From NCBI RefSeq assembly GCF_014648355.1, contig NZ_BMQY01000002.1, positions 642,389-706,388 on the forward strand: DNA of 64,000 bases, written 5' to 3'. Each line of letters begins with the position of its first letter. The stretch's first letter is position 1. The notes beneath the pieces were generated by a model. The model was not told the origin of the DNA, ran no database searches, and worked only from the letters and a program-made list of their open reading frames with translations. This stretch comes from Couchioplanes azureus (GTDB lineage: Bacteria; Actinomycetota; Actinomycetes; Mycobacteriales; Micromonosporaceae). The translations under genes and the position numbers were made by a program. Below, piece after piece: positions 39,933 through 52,455 of this stretch.

Positions 39933-40550
39933 TTACTCAGCGGTAGGGCTGGCGGGCTCCTGGCCCTCGGCGATGATGCGGTCGGCGACCTCACGCATCG
40001 TCATCCGGTGATCCATCGCGGTGCGCTGGATCCACTTGAACGCCTGCGGCTCGGTCATCGAATACTTGGTCATGAGCTCGCCCTTGGCGCGTTCGACGGA
40101 CTTGCGCGTCTCCAGCCGGTCGGTGAGCCCCGCCACCTCGGACTCCAGCGCGGCGATCTCCGCGTAGCGGGAAAGCGCGATCTCGATCGCCGGCACCAGG
40201 TCCGACTTCTGGAACGGCTTCACCAGGTACGCCATCGCGCCGGCTGCCCGCGCCCGCTCCACCAGGTCGCGCTGGCTGAAGGCGGTGAGGATGACCACCG
40301 GCGCGATCCGGGCGCCGGCGATGCGCTCGGCGGCCGCCAGGCCGTCCATGATCGGCATCTTGATGTCGAGGATGACGAGATCCGGGGTCAGCTCCTCGGC
40401 CAGCCGCACGGCGGTCTCGCCGTCGCCCGCCTCCCCGACGACCTCGTAACCCTCCTCCACGAGCATCTCGGCCAGATCCAGCCGAATGAGAGCCTCGTCC
40501 TCGGCGATCAACACCCGCCTGCGCTCGGCACCCGCCTGCGTGTCGGCCAC
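39933..40550 (-). CDS. ANTAR-domain response regulator
   Basis: This 205-residue protein has a receiver domain (RVLIAEDEALIRLDLAEML, phospho-acceptor Asp in DLVILDIKMPIMDGLAAA, KPF near the end) followed by a coiled helix and an ANTAR RNA-binding domain (RLETRKSVERAKGELMTKYSMTEPQAFKWIQRTAMDHRMTMREVADRIIA). It resembles mycobacterial PdtaR, which acts by transcription antitermination. GTG at 40550 is chosen with AGGAG 5 bases upstream. No sensor kinase is nearby. Confidence 0.93.
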   Translation of the reverse strand: MADTQAGAERRRVLIAEDEALIRLDLAEMLVEEGYEVVGEAGDGETAVRLAEELTPDLVILDIKMPIMDGLAAAERIAGARIAPVVILTAFSQRDLVERARAAGAMAYLVKPFQKSDLVPAIEIALSRYAEIAALESEVAGLTDRLETRKSVERAKGELMTKYSMTEPQAFKWIQRTAMDHRMTMREVADRIIAEGQEPASPTAE

Positions 40551-40767
40551 GGAACTCCTATCCCCACCGCTCTGCGAACTCGCGACATCCGGGTATCCGG
40601 ACATCGTCCCTGACAGCGTAGAGGGTGCCGGGCAGCGGCCCGCCACGCAGTGACCGGGCCCCCAATTCCCTGATCCGGTCCCGTTCCGACACTCCGGTAT
40701 CCGGATGTCCGCCCTGGGGCTGGAGTGGGTAGGGTGTACTCCGGCCCGGCGCGGCCGGGCACGACTC

Positions 40768-40844
40768 GTCCCCGTAGACCAATCGGCAGAGTCGATGGAC
40801 TCAAAATCCATTCAGTGTGGGTTCGAATCCCACCGGGGACACCA
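40768..40844 (+). tRNA. tRNA with anticodon CAA (nominally Leu), class I body, CCA encoded
   Basis: A full cloverleaf can be drawn. Acceptor GTCCCCG/CGGGGAC, D-stem GAC/GTC with a GG-containing loop, anticodon stem ATGGA/TCCAT with loop CTCAAAA (anticodon CAA), a short 5-base variable loop, T-arm GTGGG-TTCGAAT-CCCAC, discriminator A and encoded CCA. CAA reads leucine UUG. Bacterial tRNA-Leu normally has a long variable arm, which this one lacks, so the isotype deserves care. Confidence 0.9.
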
Positions 40845-40993
40845 GGCACCGGCCCTGCGGGCCGCGGGAACGGTGGTGTTCCTGCGGCGAGGGTTACCCC
40901 AGCGACCGGCGGACGTCCCGGGTTTCCGGGAAAGGCCGGTTCGCCGGGGTCCACGATGTTGTCATGGCAGTACCAGCACTGCCAGGAGGCTTC

Positions 40994-42349
40994 ATGTTGT
41001 GGTCCGGCTCGTCGCCCCTGACCGTCGTGCGAGACGGGATGTGGGGGTTCCTTCTGCTCGCCGGGGTGGCGTGGCTGGCGATCGCCTGGAGCGTACTGCG
41101 CCTCGAGCCCGCCGACATCGCGGACGTGGCCGGGCCGGTCGTGCTGTTCGCCGCGCTGACCGAGGCGGTACGCGCCCTCGCCGGGACGCGCACGTGGTGG
41201 CTGAACGCGGGCATGGCCCTGCTGTTCGCCGCCACCGGGGCGGTCCTGATGAGCGACGGGAGCGACACCTGGACGACGCCGGCGGCGCTCATCGGCTGGT
41301 ACCTCATGGTCCGGGGCGCGGCCGACCTCGCGATCTCGATGATGACCCGGGAGACCGACCGGATCTGGGGCCTGCTCACCGTCGTCGGCCTCGCCGAGCT
41401 GGGGCTCGGCTTCTTCGCCGCCGGCTCGTTCGCGCGCACGGCGGAGATGGTCGCCGTCATCCTCGGCGGGGCGGCGCTGATCCGCGGGGTCGCGGACCTG
41501 GTGGCGTCGCTGCGGCTGCGCGAGGCCTCGGCGCTGGCGCGGGCCGGGCGGCTGCTGGAGGAGCTTCCCGCCGAGCGCGCGGTCGGGGTGGCCGGCTACT
41601 CGGCGGGCATGACGGACTTCGAGGAGGCGCCCGCGCACGGGTCGCGACCGCGGCACCGGGCCATGCCGCGCGCCTCCGCCGCGGGGATGAACGATCTGTC
41701 CGGCTCCCGGCCGGGTCAGGCCGGCGCGGGCCCGGCGCCGGCCGGCGGGCGCACGGGCAGCTTCCACGACGAGGTGCTGCGGACCACCGCGGATCTGGAC
41801 GCGATGCTGGCGCTGGCCGGCGTGACCGGCGCGGCCATCCCCGGCGCGGCGGCGCACGCCGCCGAGGCGGAGCGGGTCGAGGTGCCGGACACGGCCGAGG
41901 GCGCGGAGCTGCCGCCCCGCTCGCCGGGCGCGGAGCGGCCGGGGCCGCCGGAGATCGGGTCGCGGCCCGGGACCGCCCACGGCCAGGAGTGGACCGGCCA
42001 TGGAGAAGGAGCGGCGCGGGCCGCCGCCCCGGAGAGCGCGGGCCGGCCCGGGGACGCGACGGCCCACGCACCGACCGGCGCCGGGACGCCGCCCGGCAAT
42101 GCCGGGAACAACTTCGCCATGCCCGGTAACGCCGGCGGCAACGCCGGCGCGCCCCGCAACGCCGGGAGCAACTTCGCCCCGCCGGCGAACGCCGCGAGCA
42201 ACCTGGGGACGACCGCGACCGGACGGCAGCAGCCGCCGGGCGCGGAGGGGGCACTGCCCCTGCTGGACCCGACGGCACAGGCCACGCGCGCCGCGATGCC
42301 CGGCATGGACGACACGTCGATCATCACGCGAGGGCGGCTGGTGGACTGA
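40994..42349 (+). CDS. HdeD-like (DUF308) membrane protein with long disordered tail
   Basis: This 451-residue protein begins with about 190 residues holding six hydrophobic helices in three similar hairpins (GMWGFLLLAGVAWLAIAW, VVLFAALTEAVRALAG, GLLTVVGLAELGLGFFAAG, AVILGGAALIRGVADLVASL), the layout of HdeD/DUF308 proteins. The remainder is a Pro/Gly/Ala-rich tail. Near the end it has Asn-rich repeats (NAGNNFAMPGNAGGNAG, NAGSNFAPPANAASNL). ATG at 40994 has AGGAGG 4 bases upstream and is preferred over ATG at 40964. Function unknown. The tail should be cytoplasmic if the helices pair as drawn. Confidence 0.75.
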   Translation: MLWSGSSPLTVVRDGMWGFLLLAGVAWLAIAWSVLRLEPADIADVAGPVVLFAALTEAVRALAGTRTWWLNAGMALLFAATGAVLMSDGSDTWTTPAALIGWYLMVRGAADLAISMMTRETDRIWGLLTVVGLAELGLGFFAAGSFARTAEMVAVILGGAALIRGVADLVASLRLREASALARAGRLLEELPAERAVGVAGYSAGMTDFEEAPAHGSRPRHRAMPRASAAGMNDLSGSRPGQAGAGPAPAGGRTGSFHDEVLRTTADLDAMLALAGVTGAAIPGAAAHAAEAERVEVPDTAEGAELPPRSPGAERPGPPEIGSRPGTAHGQEWTGHGEGAARAAAPESAGRPGDATAHAPTGAGTPPGNAGNNFAMPGNAGGNAGAPRNAGSNFAPPANAASNLGTTATGRQQPPGAEGALPLLDPTAQATRAAMPGMDDTSIITRGRLVD

Positions 42350-42425
42350 TCTCCCCTGCCCGCCGGGGTGGGACCGCATGACGGCCAGTCGCCGGGCCGG
42401 GTCCCGCTCCGGCCGGGCCCCTCCC

Positions 42426-42515
42426 GGAAGCCGGGCCGCTCGGGGAAGCCGGGCCGCTCGCGGAAGCCGGGTCCCTCGGAGAAGCCGGGCCCCTCGCGGA
42501 AGCCGGGTCCCTTGC
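42426..42515. repeat. 18-bp tandem repeat between the HdeD-like gene and tesB
   Basis: Five units of 18 bases containing GGAAGCCGGGCCGCTCG start at 42426, 42444, 42462, 42480 and 42498. They lie just past the tesB stop in its direction. Rest of the 189-base gap holds nothing recognisable. Confidence 0.85.
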
Positions 42516-42538
42516 GGATCCGCTGGCCGGGGAGCCGG

Positions 42539-43410
42539 TCAGGCACCGATGCGGCGCAGCAACCCTTCCTGGACCGCGCTGGCGATGTGGACCCCGTCGC
42601 GGGTGAGCATCCGGCCGCTGGCCAGTCCCCTGCTGCCGCTGGCCGAGGGGCTGCGGCAGTCGTAGAGGAACCACTCGTCGGCCCGGAACGGCCGGTGGAA
42701 CCACAAGGCGTGGTCCAGGCTCGCCCCGATGACGCCGCCCGGGCCCCACACCTCGCCGTGGACCGACAGCACCGAGTCCAGCAGCGACAGGTCCGACGCG
42801 TAGGTCAGCGCGCACGCGTGGATCAGCGGGTCGTCGGGCAGCCTGCCGTTGATGCGCATCCAGACGCGCTGCTCCTTGGAAGCGTCACGGTCGCCCGGCG
42901 GCACCCAGCCGGGGGTGTTCACGTAGCGCACGTCGATCGCCTGGGGGCCGAAGCTCAGCGCCGCCCGGCGTTCCGGGTACTTGGCGAGCCAGTCGCGGGT
43001 CGTCGGGACCTCCTCCGGGCCGGGCACTCCCTCGGGCGCCGCCGCGTGGTGGTCCAGGCCTTCCTCGACCACCTGGAACGACGCCGACATGAGGAAGATG
43101 GCCTTGCCGTGCTGCCGCGCCGTGCACCGGCGCACCGAGAAGGAACGGCCGTCGCGGATCGTCTCGACCGAGAAGTCGATCGGGACCGTGGGGTCGCCCG
43201 GACGCACGAAGTAGCCGTGCAGTGAGTGCACCGGACGCTCCGGATCGACCGTCCGGCCCGCGGCGACGAGGGCCTGGCCGGCGACCTGGCCGCCGAAGAC
43301 GCGCTGGGCGCCGGTCTGCGGGCTCTCCCCCTGGAACCGGTCCGCGTCCAGCTGCTTGAGGTCGAGCACCTCGAGCAGCTGGTCGACCGCGGCCTGGCCC
43401 CGGTCGGCGC

Positions 43411-43414
<4 letters not shown>
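42539..43414 (-). CDS. tesB: Acyl-CoA thioesterase II
   Basis: This 291-residue double-hotdog protein has FQGESPQTGAQRVFGGQVAGQALVAAGRTV, HGYFVRPGDPTVPIDFSVETIRDGRSFSVRRC and SLDHALWFHRPFRADEWFLYDCRSPSASGSRGLASG, the TesB pattern including the HRPF and active-site Asp/Ser/Gln region. It hydrolyses acyl-CoA to free acid. GTG at 43414 overlaps the pyk stop (GTGTGA context), so it is coupled to pyk. Confidence 0.95.
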
Positions 43415-44847
<1,433 letters not shown>

Positions 44848-45186
44848 CAGGCTAGTCTCTCTTTCGCATCGGCCCCCAGGCCGACACCCGGTCGGGATGC
44901 TGAACTGCGGGTGACGGCGAGGTCTCTCCCTCGGGGGACGCTGCGCCGGCACAGCGGGCGTCATCGACCGCAGGGCCAGCTTATCGGGCGTCCGCCGGCC
45001 GGATCGCGCGCATCCCACTTCCCATCCTCACCGGATCGTCCCCGCACCCACTCGAGACCCCGTCCGTATCGCCTGGAGCGGGGCCGGGGCGGCCCGGCGC
45101 CGGGTCACCGTGGACGGTCGGGGCGATCGGGCGCCGGGACGGGCGCGGGCGGGCCGGGCCGCGAGGCCGTTCCCCGCCCGCGGCTG
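44848..45186. other. Gap between gltD and pyk
   Basis: The 339 bases must hold the pyk promoter. No terminator, riboswitch or gene was recognised. The open frames that cross it are extensions of neighbours. Confidence 0.5.
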
Positions 45187-46665
45187 TCAGCGGGCGGCGG
45201 CCAGGGGCTGCGAGGACGGGCGTACCGGTGCGGGCAGCTCGCCGGGCGCGCCGAGGTAGCGGTGGATCGCCGCGGCCGCCGACCGGCCCTCGGCGATCGC
45301 CCACACGATCAGCGAGGCGCCGCGGTGCATGTCGCCGGCGACGAACACGCCGTCCGCCGAGGTCTGCCAGTTCGCGTCGGCGTCCACCGCGCCGCGGGCG
45401 TTGCGGGTCACGCCGAACTGCTCCAGCAGCGGCTGCTGCTCCGTACCCTCGAAGCCGATCGCGAGCAGGACCAGGTCGGCGCGCAGGTCGCGCTCCGAGC
45501 CGGGGGTGACGGTGACCGTACGGCGCCCGTCGACCCGCTCCACGACGACGTCGGCGACACGGACCGCGCAGACGTTGCCGCGCCCGTCGTCGACGAACTC
45601 CTGCACCGCCACGCCGAAGACGCGCTCGCCGCCCTCCTCGTGCGCCGGGTAGTTGCGCAGGATGACCGGCCAGGTGGGCCACGGGTGCAGGTCGGCGGCG
45701 CGGACCTGCGGCGGCAGCGGGTACTGGTCGAGCTGGATGACGTTCGCCGCGCCCTGGCGGTGGGCGACGCCGAGGCAGTCGGCGCCGGTGTCGCCGCCGC
45801 CGATGATCACGACGTGCTTGTCGCGCGCGTCGATCGGGGTCGACTCCTGCAGACCGGCGACCACCCGGTTGGCCGGGACGAGATGGTCCATGGCCAGGTG
45901 TACGCCGGCGAGCTGCCGCCCGGGCGTCTCGGGGGTGTCCCGCCCGGCGAGGGCACCGCAGGTCAGCAGCACCGCGTCGAAGCGCTCGCGCAGATCCTCG
46001 GCGGTCACGTCGACGCCCACGTTCACGCCGGTCTGGAACAGCACGCCCTCGGCCGCCATCTGCGCGAGCCGGGCGTCGATGCGGTCCTTCTCGAGCTTGA
46101 AGTCCGGGATGCCGTAGCGCAGCAGGCCACCGATGCGGTCGTCGCGCTCGAAGACCGTCACCGCGTGCCCGGCCCGGGCCAGCTGCTGCGCGGCGGCCAG
46201 CCCGGCGGGTCCGGAGCCGACCACCGCGACCGACCTGCCGGAGCGGGTCGGGCTCGGCTGCGGCCGGACGTACCCGTGGTCGAAGGCGTGGTTGGCGATC
46301 TCGACCTCGACCTGCTTGATGGTGACCGGGTCGTCGGCGATGCCGAGCACGCAGGCCGCCTCGCACGGCGCGGGGCAGAGCCGGCCGGTGAACTCCGGGA
46401 AGTTGTTGGTGGCGTGCAGGCTCTCCGCCGCCGACGCCCAGGCCCCGGTGCGCACCAGGTCGTTCCAGTCCGGGATGCGGTTGCCGAGCGGGCAGCCCTC
46501 GTGGCAGAAGGGGATGCCGCAGTCCATGCACCGCGTCGCCTGGTCGCGGATGAGCTCCTCGCCGGCCGGCGGGTAGACCTCCCGCCAGTCGCGGATGCGC
46601 ACCGGCACCGGGCGCCGGGCCGGCAGCTGGCGCTCGTAGCGCAGGAAACCGTTCGGATCAGGCAC
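45187..46665 (-). CDS. gltD: Glutamate synthase (NADPH) small subunit
   Basis: This 492-residue flavoprotein passes electrons from NADPH to the large subunit. It has the 4Fe-4S cysteine region [41 protein letters not shown] loop [27 protein letters not shown] loop [19 protein letters not shown] and terminal [23 protein letters not shown]. The start is GTG and it overlaps the gltB stop by 8 bases. Confidence 0.97.
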   Translation of the reverse strand: MPDPNGFLRYERQLPARRPVPVRIRDWREVYPPAGEELIRDQATRCMDCGIPFCHEGCPLGNRIPDWNDLVRTGAWASAAESLHATNNFPEFTGRLCPAPCEAACVLGIADDPVTIKQVEVEIANHAFDHGYVRPQPSPTRSGRSVAVVGSGPAGLAAAQQLARAGHAVTVFERDDRIGGLLRYGIPDFKLEKDRIDARLAQMAAEGVLFQTGVNVGVDVTAEDLRERFDAVLLTCGALAGRDTPETPGRQLAGVHLAMDHLVPANRVVAGLQESTPIDARDKHVVIIGGGDTGADCLGVAHRQGAANVIQLDQYPLPPQVRAADLHPWPTWPVILRNYPAHEEGGERVFGVAVQEFVDDGRGNVCAVRVADVVVERVDGRRTVTVTPGSERDLRADLVLLAIGFEGTEQQPLLEQFGVTRNARGAVDADANWQTSADGVFVAGDMHRGASLIVWAIAEGRSAAAAIHRYLGAPGELPAPVRPSSQPLAAAR

Positions 46666-49600
46666 GAGAGACCCCCATGACCGCCTCGTCGACGTCGCGA
46701 CCGGCAGCCTCGGCGGTCTTGATCAGTTCCATCACTCGCTTGTAGTCCCGCGGCACCACGGCGGTGAACTCCGCCACCGCGGTGGACCAGTCGGCCAGCA
46801 GCCGCTGCGCGACCGCCGATCCCGTCTCGGCATGGTGCTTGCGCACCAGCTCGTGCAGCAGCTCCCGCTCGTCGCCGGTGAGCGGCGCCAGGTCGACCAG
46901 CTCGGGGTTGACCCGGCTCTGGTCCAGGCCGAGCACGAACGCCTTGCCGCCGCTCATGCCGGCGGCGAAGTTGCGCCCGATCTCGCCGAGCACCACCACG
47001 ACACCGCCGGTCATGTACTCGCAGCCGTGGTCGCCGACGCCCTCGACGACCGCCGACGCGCCGGAGTTGCGCACCGCGAACCGCTCCCCCGCGCGGCCGC
47101 GCAGGAACACCTCGCCGGCGGTGGCGCCGTACAGGATGGTGTTGCCGGCGATGATGTTCTCCTCGGCGGCGAACGGCGCCTCCTCGGCAGGCCGCACCAC
47201 GACCCGGCCGCCGGAGAGGCCCTTGGCGACGTAGTCGTTGGTGTCGCCGATGAGCCGCAGTGTCACGCCGCGCGGCAGGAACGCGCCGAAGGACTGGCCG
47301 CCGGTGCCTCGCAGGGTGAAGGCGATGGTGTCGTCGGGCAGGCCGTTGCCGCCGTAGCGCCGGGCGACCTCGCCGCCGAGCATCGCACCCACGCTGCGGT
47401 GGTCGTTGCGCACGGTGAGCTCGGCGCGGACCTCGCGGCCGTCGGTGAGCGCCGGCTGCGCGAGCGCGACCAGCTCGTTGTCCAGCGCCTTCTCCAGGCC
47501 GTGATCCTGCGCGACGACGCCGCGCCGGGCGGCGCCCTCCGGCAGCTCCGGGACGTACAGCAGCGGGGACAGGTCGAGGCCCTGGGCCTTCCAGTGCTGC
47601 ACGGCCGGGGCCACGTCGAGCACCTCGGCGTGCCCGATGGCCTCGTCGATGCTGCGGAAGCCGAGCTCCGCCAGGTAGCCGCGGACCTCCTCGGCGAGGA
47701 ACAGGAAGAAGTTCTCCACGAACTCGGGCTTGCCGGTGAACCGCTCGCGCAGCACCGGGTTCTGCGTGGCGATGCCGACCGGGCAGGTGTCCAGGTGACA
47801 GACGCGCATCATGATGCAGCCGGAGACGATCAGCGGCGCGGTCGCGAAGCCGAACTCCTCGGCGCCCAGCAGCGCCGCGACGACCACGTCCCGGCCGGTC
47901 TTGAGCTGGCCGTCGACCTGCACGGTGACCCGGTCGCGCAGCTTGTTGAGCAGCAGCGTCTGCTGGGCCTCGGCGAGGCCCAGCTCCCACGGCGAGCCGG
48001 CGTGCTTGAGCGAGTTCAGCGGTGACGCGCCGGTCCCGCCGTCGTGGCCGGAGATCAGGATCACGTCGGCCTTGAGCTTGGCCACGCCCGCCGCGACGGT
48101 GCCGACCCCGATCTCGGAGACCAGTTTCACGTGTACGCGCGCAGCCGGGTTCACGTTCTTCAGGTCGTGGACGAGCTGGGCCAGGTCCTCGATGGAGTAG
48201 ATGTCGTGGTGCGGCGGCGGGGAGATCAGCCCGACGCCCGGGGTGGCGTGCCGGGTCTTGGCGATCCACGGCCACACCTTGTTGCCGGGCAGCTGGCCGC
48301 CCTCGCCGGGCTTCGCGCCCTGCGCCATCTTGATCTGCAGGTCGTCGGCGTTGACCAGGTATTCCGTGGTCACGCCGAAGCGGCCGGAGGCGATCTGCTT
48401 GACACTCGAGCGCCGGACCGGGTCGTAGAGGCGCTCGACGTCCTCGCCGCCCTCGCCGGTGTTGGACTTGCCGCCGAGGCGGTTCATCGCGATCGCCAGC
48501 GTCTCGTGCGACTCGGCGGAGATGGAGCCGTACGACATCGCGCCGGTGGCGAACCGCTTGACGATCTCGCTCGCCGGTTCGACCTCGCTGATGTCGATCG
48601 CCGGGCGGTCCGAGCGGAACCGGAACAGCCCGCGCAGCGACCCCGCCTCGGCCGCCAGGCTGTCGACCTTCGCCGTGTACTGGCGGAAGACGTCGTACTG
48701 CCGGGAGCGGGTGGCGTGCTGCAGCAGGAACACGGTCTCCGGGTTGAACAGGTGGATCTCGCCCTCGCGGCGCCACTGGTACTCGCCGCCGACCTCGAGG
48801 CGGCGGTGGCTGCGCTCGGCCGGGTTGCTGGGGTACGCCTTCGCGTGCCGCGCCGCGACCTCGGCGTGGATCTCGGCGAGCCCGGACCCGCCGATGCGTC
48901 CCGAGGTGCCCGCGAAGTAGCGCTGCAGCAGCTCGTCGGAGAGGCCGACCGCCTCGAACACCTGGGCGCCGCAGTACGACGACACGGTGGAGATGCCCAT
49001 CTTGGACATGATCTTGAGGACGCCCTTGCCGAGCGCCTTGACGTAGTTGCCGATCGCCTTGCCCGCCTCCATGCCGGCGAGCGGGCCGGTGGCGATGAGG
49101 TCCTCGACGCTCTCGAAGGCCAGGTACGGGTTCACCGCGGCGGCGCCGTACCCGATCAGCACGGCCGCGTGGTGCACCTCCCGGCAGTCGCCGCTCTCCA
49201 CCACGAGCGCGACCTGCGTGCGGGTCTGCTCCCGCACCAGGTGCTGGTGCACGGCGGCGGTGAGCAGCAGCGACGGGATCGGCGCCAGGTCGGCGTTGGA
49301 GTCGCGGTCGGACAGCACGAGGATGCGCACGCCGTCCTCGATGGCCTCCGAGACGTGCCGGCAGATCTCGGTGAGGCGCGCCTTGATCCCCTCGGCGCCG
49401 TCGCGCAGCGGGTAGAGACCGGAGACCCGGACCGCCTTGAAGCCGGGCAGGTCGCCGTCCTCGTCGATGGAGAGCAGCTTGGCCAGCTCGTCGTTGTCGA
49501 GGATCGGCCACGGCACCACCACCTGGCGGCAGCTCGCCGGTCCCGGGTCGAGCAGGTTGCCCTCCGGCCCGAGGGTGGACGACAGGCTGGTCACCAGCTC

Positions 49601-51211
49601 CTCGCGGATCGCGTCCAGCGGCGGGTTGGTGACCTGCGCGAAGAGCTGGTGGAAGTAGTCGAACAGCAGCCGCGGCCGGGTGGACAGCGGGGAGATCGGG
49701 GTGTCGGTGCCCATCGAGCCGAGCGGCTCGGCGCCGGCCCGGGCCATCGGCGCCACCAGGATCTTCAGCTCCTCCTCGGTGTAGCCGAAGACCTGCTGGC
49801 GGCGCATGACCGAGTCGTGCGTGTAGATGACGTGCTCGCGCGGCGGCAGGTCACGCAGGTCGATCAGCCCGGCGTGCAGCCACTCGTCGTACGGCTTCTC
49901 GGCGGCGAGCTCGGCCTTGATCTCGTCGTCGTGCACGATGCGGCCGGACGCGGTGTCGACCAGGAACATCCGGCCGGGCTGCAGCCGCCCCTTGGCGACG
50001 ACGGTGGCCGGGTCGAGGTCCAGTACGCCCGCCTCGGAGCCGAGCACGACCAGCCCGTCGCTCGTGTGCCACCAGCGGCCCGGGCGCAGGCCGTTGCGGT
50101 CGAGGACCGCGCCGATGACCGTGCCGTCGGTGAACGCCACGCTGGCCGGGCCGTCCCACGGCTCCATCAGGCTGGCGTGGAAGCGGTAGAACGCCCGCCG
50201 CGCCGGGTCCATGCCCGGGTCGTTCTCCCACGCCTCGGGGATCATCATCAGGACGGCGTGCGGCAGGCTGCGCCCGGCCAGGTGCAGCAGCTCCAGCACG
50301 GCGTCGAAGTTGGCCGAGTCGGAGGCCTCCGGGGTGCACACCGGGAACAGCCGCTTGATGCTGCCCGGCAGGGCGGGAGAGGCGAGCAGCGCCTCGCGGG
50401 CGGCCATCCAGTTCCGGTTCCCGCGGATCGTGTTGATCTCGCCGTTGTGGGCGATGAACCGGTACGGGTGCGCCAGCGGCCACGAGGGGAACGTGTTCGT
50501 CGAGAACCGCGAGTGGACCAGGGCGATGGCGCTGGCCACCCGCTCGTCGGTCAGGTCCGGGAAGAACTCCGGGAGCTGGTCCGGCGTGAGCATGCCCTTG
50601 TAGGTGATGGTGCGGGCGGACAGCGACGGGAAGTAGGCGCCGATGCCGCGCTGCTGGGTCTCCCGCTCCGCCTGCTTACGGATGCAGTAGGCGACGATGT
50701 CCAGCTCGATGCCGGACAGCTGCTCGCCCGCCTTGCCGTTCCCGGTGCCGGTGAGCCGGCGCGCGGCCAGGAAGACCTGCTTGATCGCGGGCCGGGCGGC
50801 CTCGGCGGTCTCGCCCAGCCCGGACGGGTCCACGGGCACGTCGCGCCAGCCGAGGATGTCGCCGCCCTCGACCAGGGCGTACTTCTCGAAGACCGCGATC
50901 GCGCGGGCCGCCTCGGAGGCGTCGGTGGGCAGGAAGACCAGGCCGGTCGCGTACGCGCCCGGAGCGGGCAGCGCGAAGTCCACCACCTCGCGCAGGAACG
51001 CGTCCGGGACCTGGATCATGATGCCGGCGCCGTCGCCGGTGTTGTACTCGGCGCCGCGCGCACCCCGGTGGTCCAGGCGGATGAGCGCGGACAGACCCTT
51101 GGCTACCACATCGTGGGATCGCCGGCCGTGCAGATCGGCGACGAAGGCGACACCGCACGCGTCGCGCTCGTGCTGCGGGTCGTACAAACCCTGGGGGTGC
51201 GGAACAGCCAC
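46658..51211 (-). CDS. gltB: Glutamate synthase (NADPH) large subunit
   Basis: GltB makes two glutamates from glutamine and 2-oxoglutarate. The glutaminase Cys lies in [15 protein letters not shown] and becomes the mature N-terminus after a short propeptide. Later come the FMN-binding synthase domain ([19 protein letters not shown]), 3Fe-4S cysteines ([15 protein letters not shown]) and the beta-helix C-domain ([17 protein letters not shown]). GTG at 51211 ([15 protein letters not shown]) gives about 1517 residues, has GGAGG 4 bases upstream and a normal-length propeptide. GTG at 51295 also has GGAG upstream but would put an inverted repeat inside the coding region. Confidence 0.96.
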   Translation of the reverse strand: MAVPHPQGLYDPQHERDACGVAFVADLHGRRSHDVVAKGLSALIRLDHRGARGAEYNTGDGAGIMIQVPDAFLREVVDFALPAPGAYATGLVFLPTDASEAARAIAVFEKYALVEGGDILGWRDVPVDPSGLGETAEAARPAIKQVFLAARRLTGTGNGKAGEQLSGIELDIVAYCIRKQAERETQQRGIGAYFPSLSARTITYKGMLTPDQLPEFFPDLTDERVASAIALVHSRFSTNTFPSWPLAHPYRFIAHNGEINTIRGNRNWMAAREALLASPALPGSIKRLFPVCTPEASDSANFDAVLELLHLAGRSLPHAVLMMIPEAWENDPGMDPARRAFYRFHASLMEPWDGPASVAFTDGTVIGAVLDRNGLRPGRWWHTSDGLVVLGSEAGVLDLDPATVVAKGRLQPGRMFLVDTASGRIVHDDEIKAELAAEKPYDEWLHAGLIDLRDLPPREHVIYTHDSVMRRQQVFGYTEEELKILVAPMARAGAEPLGSMGTDTPISPLSTRPRLLFDYFHQLFAQVTNPPLDAIREELVTSLSSTLGPEGNLLDPGPASCRQVVVPWPILDNDELAKLLSIDEDGDLPGFKAVRVSGLYPLRDGAEGIKARLTEICRHVSEAIEDGVRILVLSDRDSNADLAPIPSLLLTAAVHQHLVREQTRTQVALVVESGDCREVHHAAVLIGYGAAAVNPYLAFESVEDLIATGPLAGMEAGKAIGNYVKALGKGVLKIMSKMGISTVSSYCGAQVFEAVGLSDELLQRYFAGTSGRIGGSGLAEIHAEVAARHAKAYPSNPAERSHRRLEVGGEYQWRREGEIHLFNPETVFLLQHATRSRQYDVFRQYTAKVDSLAAEAGSLRGLFRFRSDRPAIDISEVEPASEIVKRFATGAMSYGSISAESHETLAIAMNRLGGKSNTGEGGEDVERLYDPVRRSSVKQIASGRFGVTTEYLVNADDLQIKMAQGAKPGEGGQLPGNKVWPWIAKTRHATPGVGLISPPPHHDIYSIEDLAQLVHDLKNVNPAARVHVKLVSEIGVGTVAAGVAKLKADVILISGHDGGTGASPLNSLKHAGSPWELGLAEAQQTLLLNKLRDRVTVQVDGQLKTGRDVVVAALLGAEEFGFATAPLIVSGCIMMRVCHLDTCPVGIATQNPVLRERFTGKPEFVENFFLFLAEEVRGYLAELGFRSIDEAIGHAEVLDVAPAVQHWKAQGLDLSPLLYVPELPEGAARRGVVAQDHGLEKALDNELVALAQPALTDGREVRAELTVRNDHRSVGAMLGGEVARRYGGNGLPDDTIAFTLRGTGGQSFGAFLPRGVTLRLIGDTNDYVAKGLSGGRVVVRPAEEAPFAAEENIIAGNTILYGATAGEVFLRGRAGERFAVRNSGASAVVEGVGDHGCEYMTGGVVVVLGEIGRNFAAGMSGGKAFVLGLDQSRVNPELVDLAPLTGDERELLHELVRKHHAETGSAVAQRLLADWSTAVAEFTAVVPRDYKRVMELIKTAEAAGRDVDEAVMGVSRA

Positions 51212-51277
51212 CGGGCCTCCGATCGTCACGGGTTTTGCTTCAGGTCGGGACGACGTCGGCCCAGCAGAGTCTCTCGA

Positions 51278-51290
51278 TACTACGTTAGTA
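51278..51290. promoter_or_regulatory. Candidate operator or promoter element before gltB
   Basis: TACTA-CGT-TAGTA-type inverted repeat (TACTACGTTAGTA) is strikingly A/T-rich for this DNA. It lies between the divergent gltB and GNAT genes. Confidence 0.45.
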
Positions 51291-51377
51291 GTCACCGATC
51301 TCCGCCAGGTACGGATGGATCACACTTTGTGGTGCCGGGTTCGGTAGTCTCGCGCGGTGGCGCTAGAGGATACCGAC

Positions 51378-52238
51378 ATGTTCCCCCGGCTGGAACGTTT
51401 CTACGATTCCGTGCCCCGCGATGCCACCGTCACGGAGGACATCGGCGAGTTCGTGCTCTTCATCCGCGAAGGGGCAGGCTGGCCGTACTACGCCAGGCCC
51501 CGGCTGGGCGGCACGACACCGTCCGCCGCCGACGTCACCGCCGTGCGGTCCCGGCAGCGGGAGCTCGGCGTCCCCGAGGCCTTCGAATGGGTGCACGAGA
51601 CGACTCCCGACCTGCTCGCGGTGGCCCGCTCGGCCGGACTCGACGTGCTGCTCGCCCCGCTGATGGTGCTCGACCGGGCCGCGCTGGTGCCGGACCTGCC
51701 CGTCACCGGCGCCGCCATCCGCTTCCTCGACCCGGCGTCTCCGGGCTTCGCCGCCGACATCGCGGCCAGCCGGGCCGTGGCCCAGCTCGGCTTCGGCGCG
51801 CCCGCGTCGGCGACCGGGGCCGCCCCGGCCACCGACCGGGCCGGGGCGCTGGTGGTGGAGCCGGCCGATCCCGCAGAGCGGGACGCGGCCCCGCCCCCGA
51901 GCGAGGACGTCGTCGCCGACCAGGCCCGCCGGCACGCGTCGGGCCGCTTCCTCACCGCGGTCGTCGAGTCCCCGGCCCTGGGCATCCTGGCCACCGGCTC
52001 GGTGCAACGCGTGGGCGGCGTCGCCGAGGTGGTGGGCGTGGCGACCCTCCCGTCCGCCCGGCGCCGCGGCTACGCGTCGCAGCTGACCGCCAGCCTGGCC
52101 CGCCGCGCCCTCGAGGCCGGCGACGACCTGGTGTTCCTCTCGGCCGGCGACGACGACACGGCCCGCCTCTACTCCCGGGTGGGCTTCCGCCGGGTCGGCA
52201 CGGCCTGCATCGGCTCCCCGGCCGTCGCACCGGTCTGA
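51378..52238 (+). CDS. GNAT N-acetyltransferase
   Basis: This 286-residue protein has a C-terminal GNAT core (VVGVATLPSARRRGYASQLTASLARRAL with acyl-CoA loop, then LFLSAGDDDTARLYSRVGFRRVGTACI-like end) after a variable N-terminal domain with an Ala/Pro-rich linker. The substrate cannot be told. ATG at 51378 has AGAGGA 7 bases upstream and is preferred over GTG at 51357. Divergent from gltB. Confidence 0.87.
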   Translation: MFPRLERFYDSVPRDATVTEDIGEFVLFIREGAGWPYYARPRLGGTTPSAADVTAVRSRQRELGVPEAFEWVHETTPDLLAVARSAGLDVLLAPLMVLDRAALVPDLPVTGAAIRFLDPASPGFAADIAASRAVAQLGFGAPASATGAAPATDRAGALVVEPADPAERDAAPPPSEDVVADQARRHASGRFLTAVVESPALGILATGSVQRVGGVAEVVGVATLPSARRRGYASQLTASLARRALEAGDDLVFLSAGDDDTARLYSRVGFRRVGTACIGSPAVAPV

Positions 52239-52259
52239 CCGGCGCCCCCGGTCACCGGG

Positions 52260-52455
52260 AGGATCGACTGGTCGATCATGCCGCGCTCACGGTGTTCGCC
52301 GTGACGCGAGACCGCGACGACTTCGTCACCGTGGCAACCGGGCAGAACGCCGGGGCGGACGAGGCCGCCCTGACCGGCACCTATGCGCGGCGACTCCGCT
52401 CGGCCGTGGCCCAGGGCTGGAACTTCGACCCCGCCGCGGTGAACCTTGTCCAATG
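52260..52455 (+). pseudogene. Possible remnant of a forward gene
   Basis: A frame without stops reads VDHAALTVFAVTRDRDDFVTVATGQ and continues to about 52455. About 87 percent of its 62 codons end in G or C, as real genes here do. It has no start codon with a ribosome site and overlaps the end of the HAD gene on the other strand. No family was recognised; it may be a gene fragment or chance. Confidence 0.25.
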
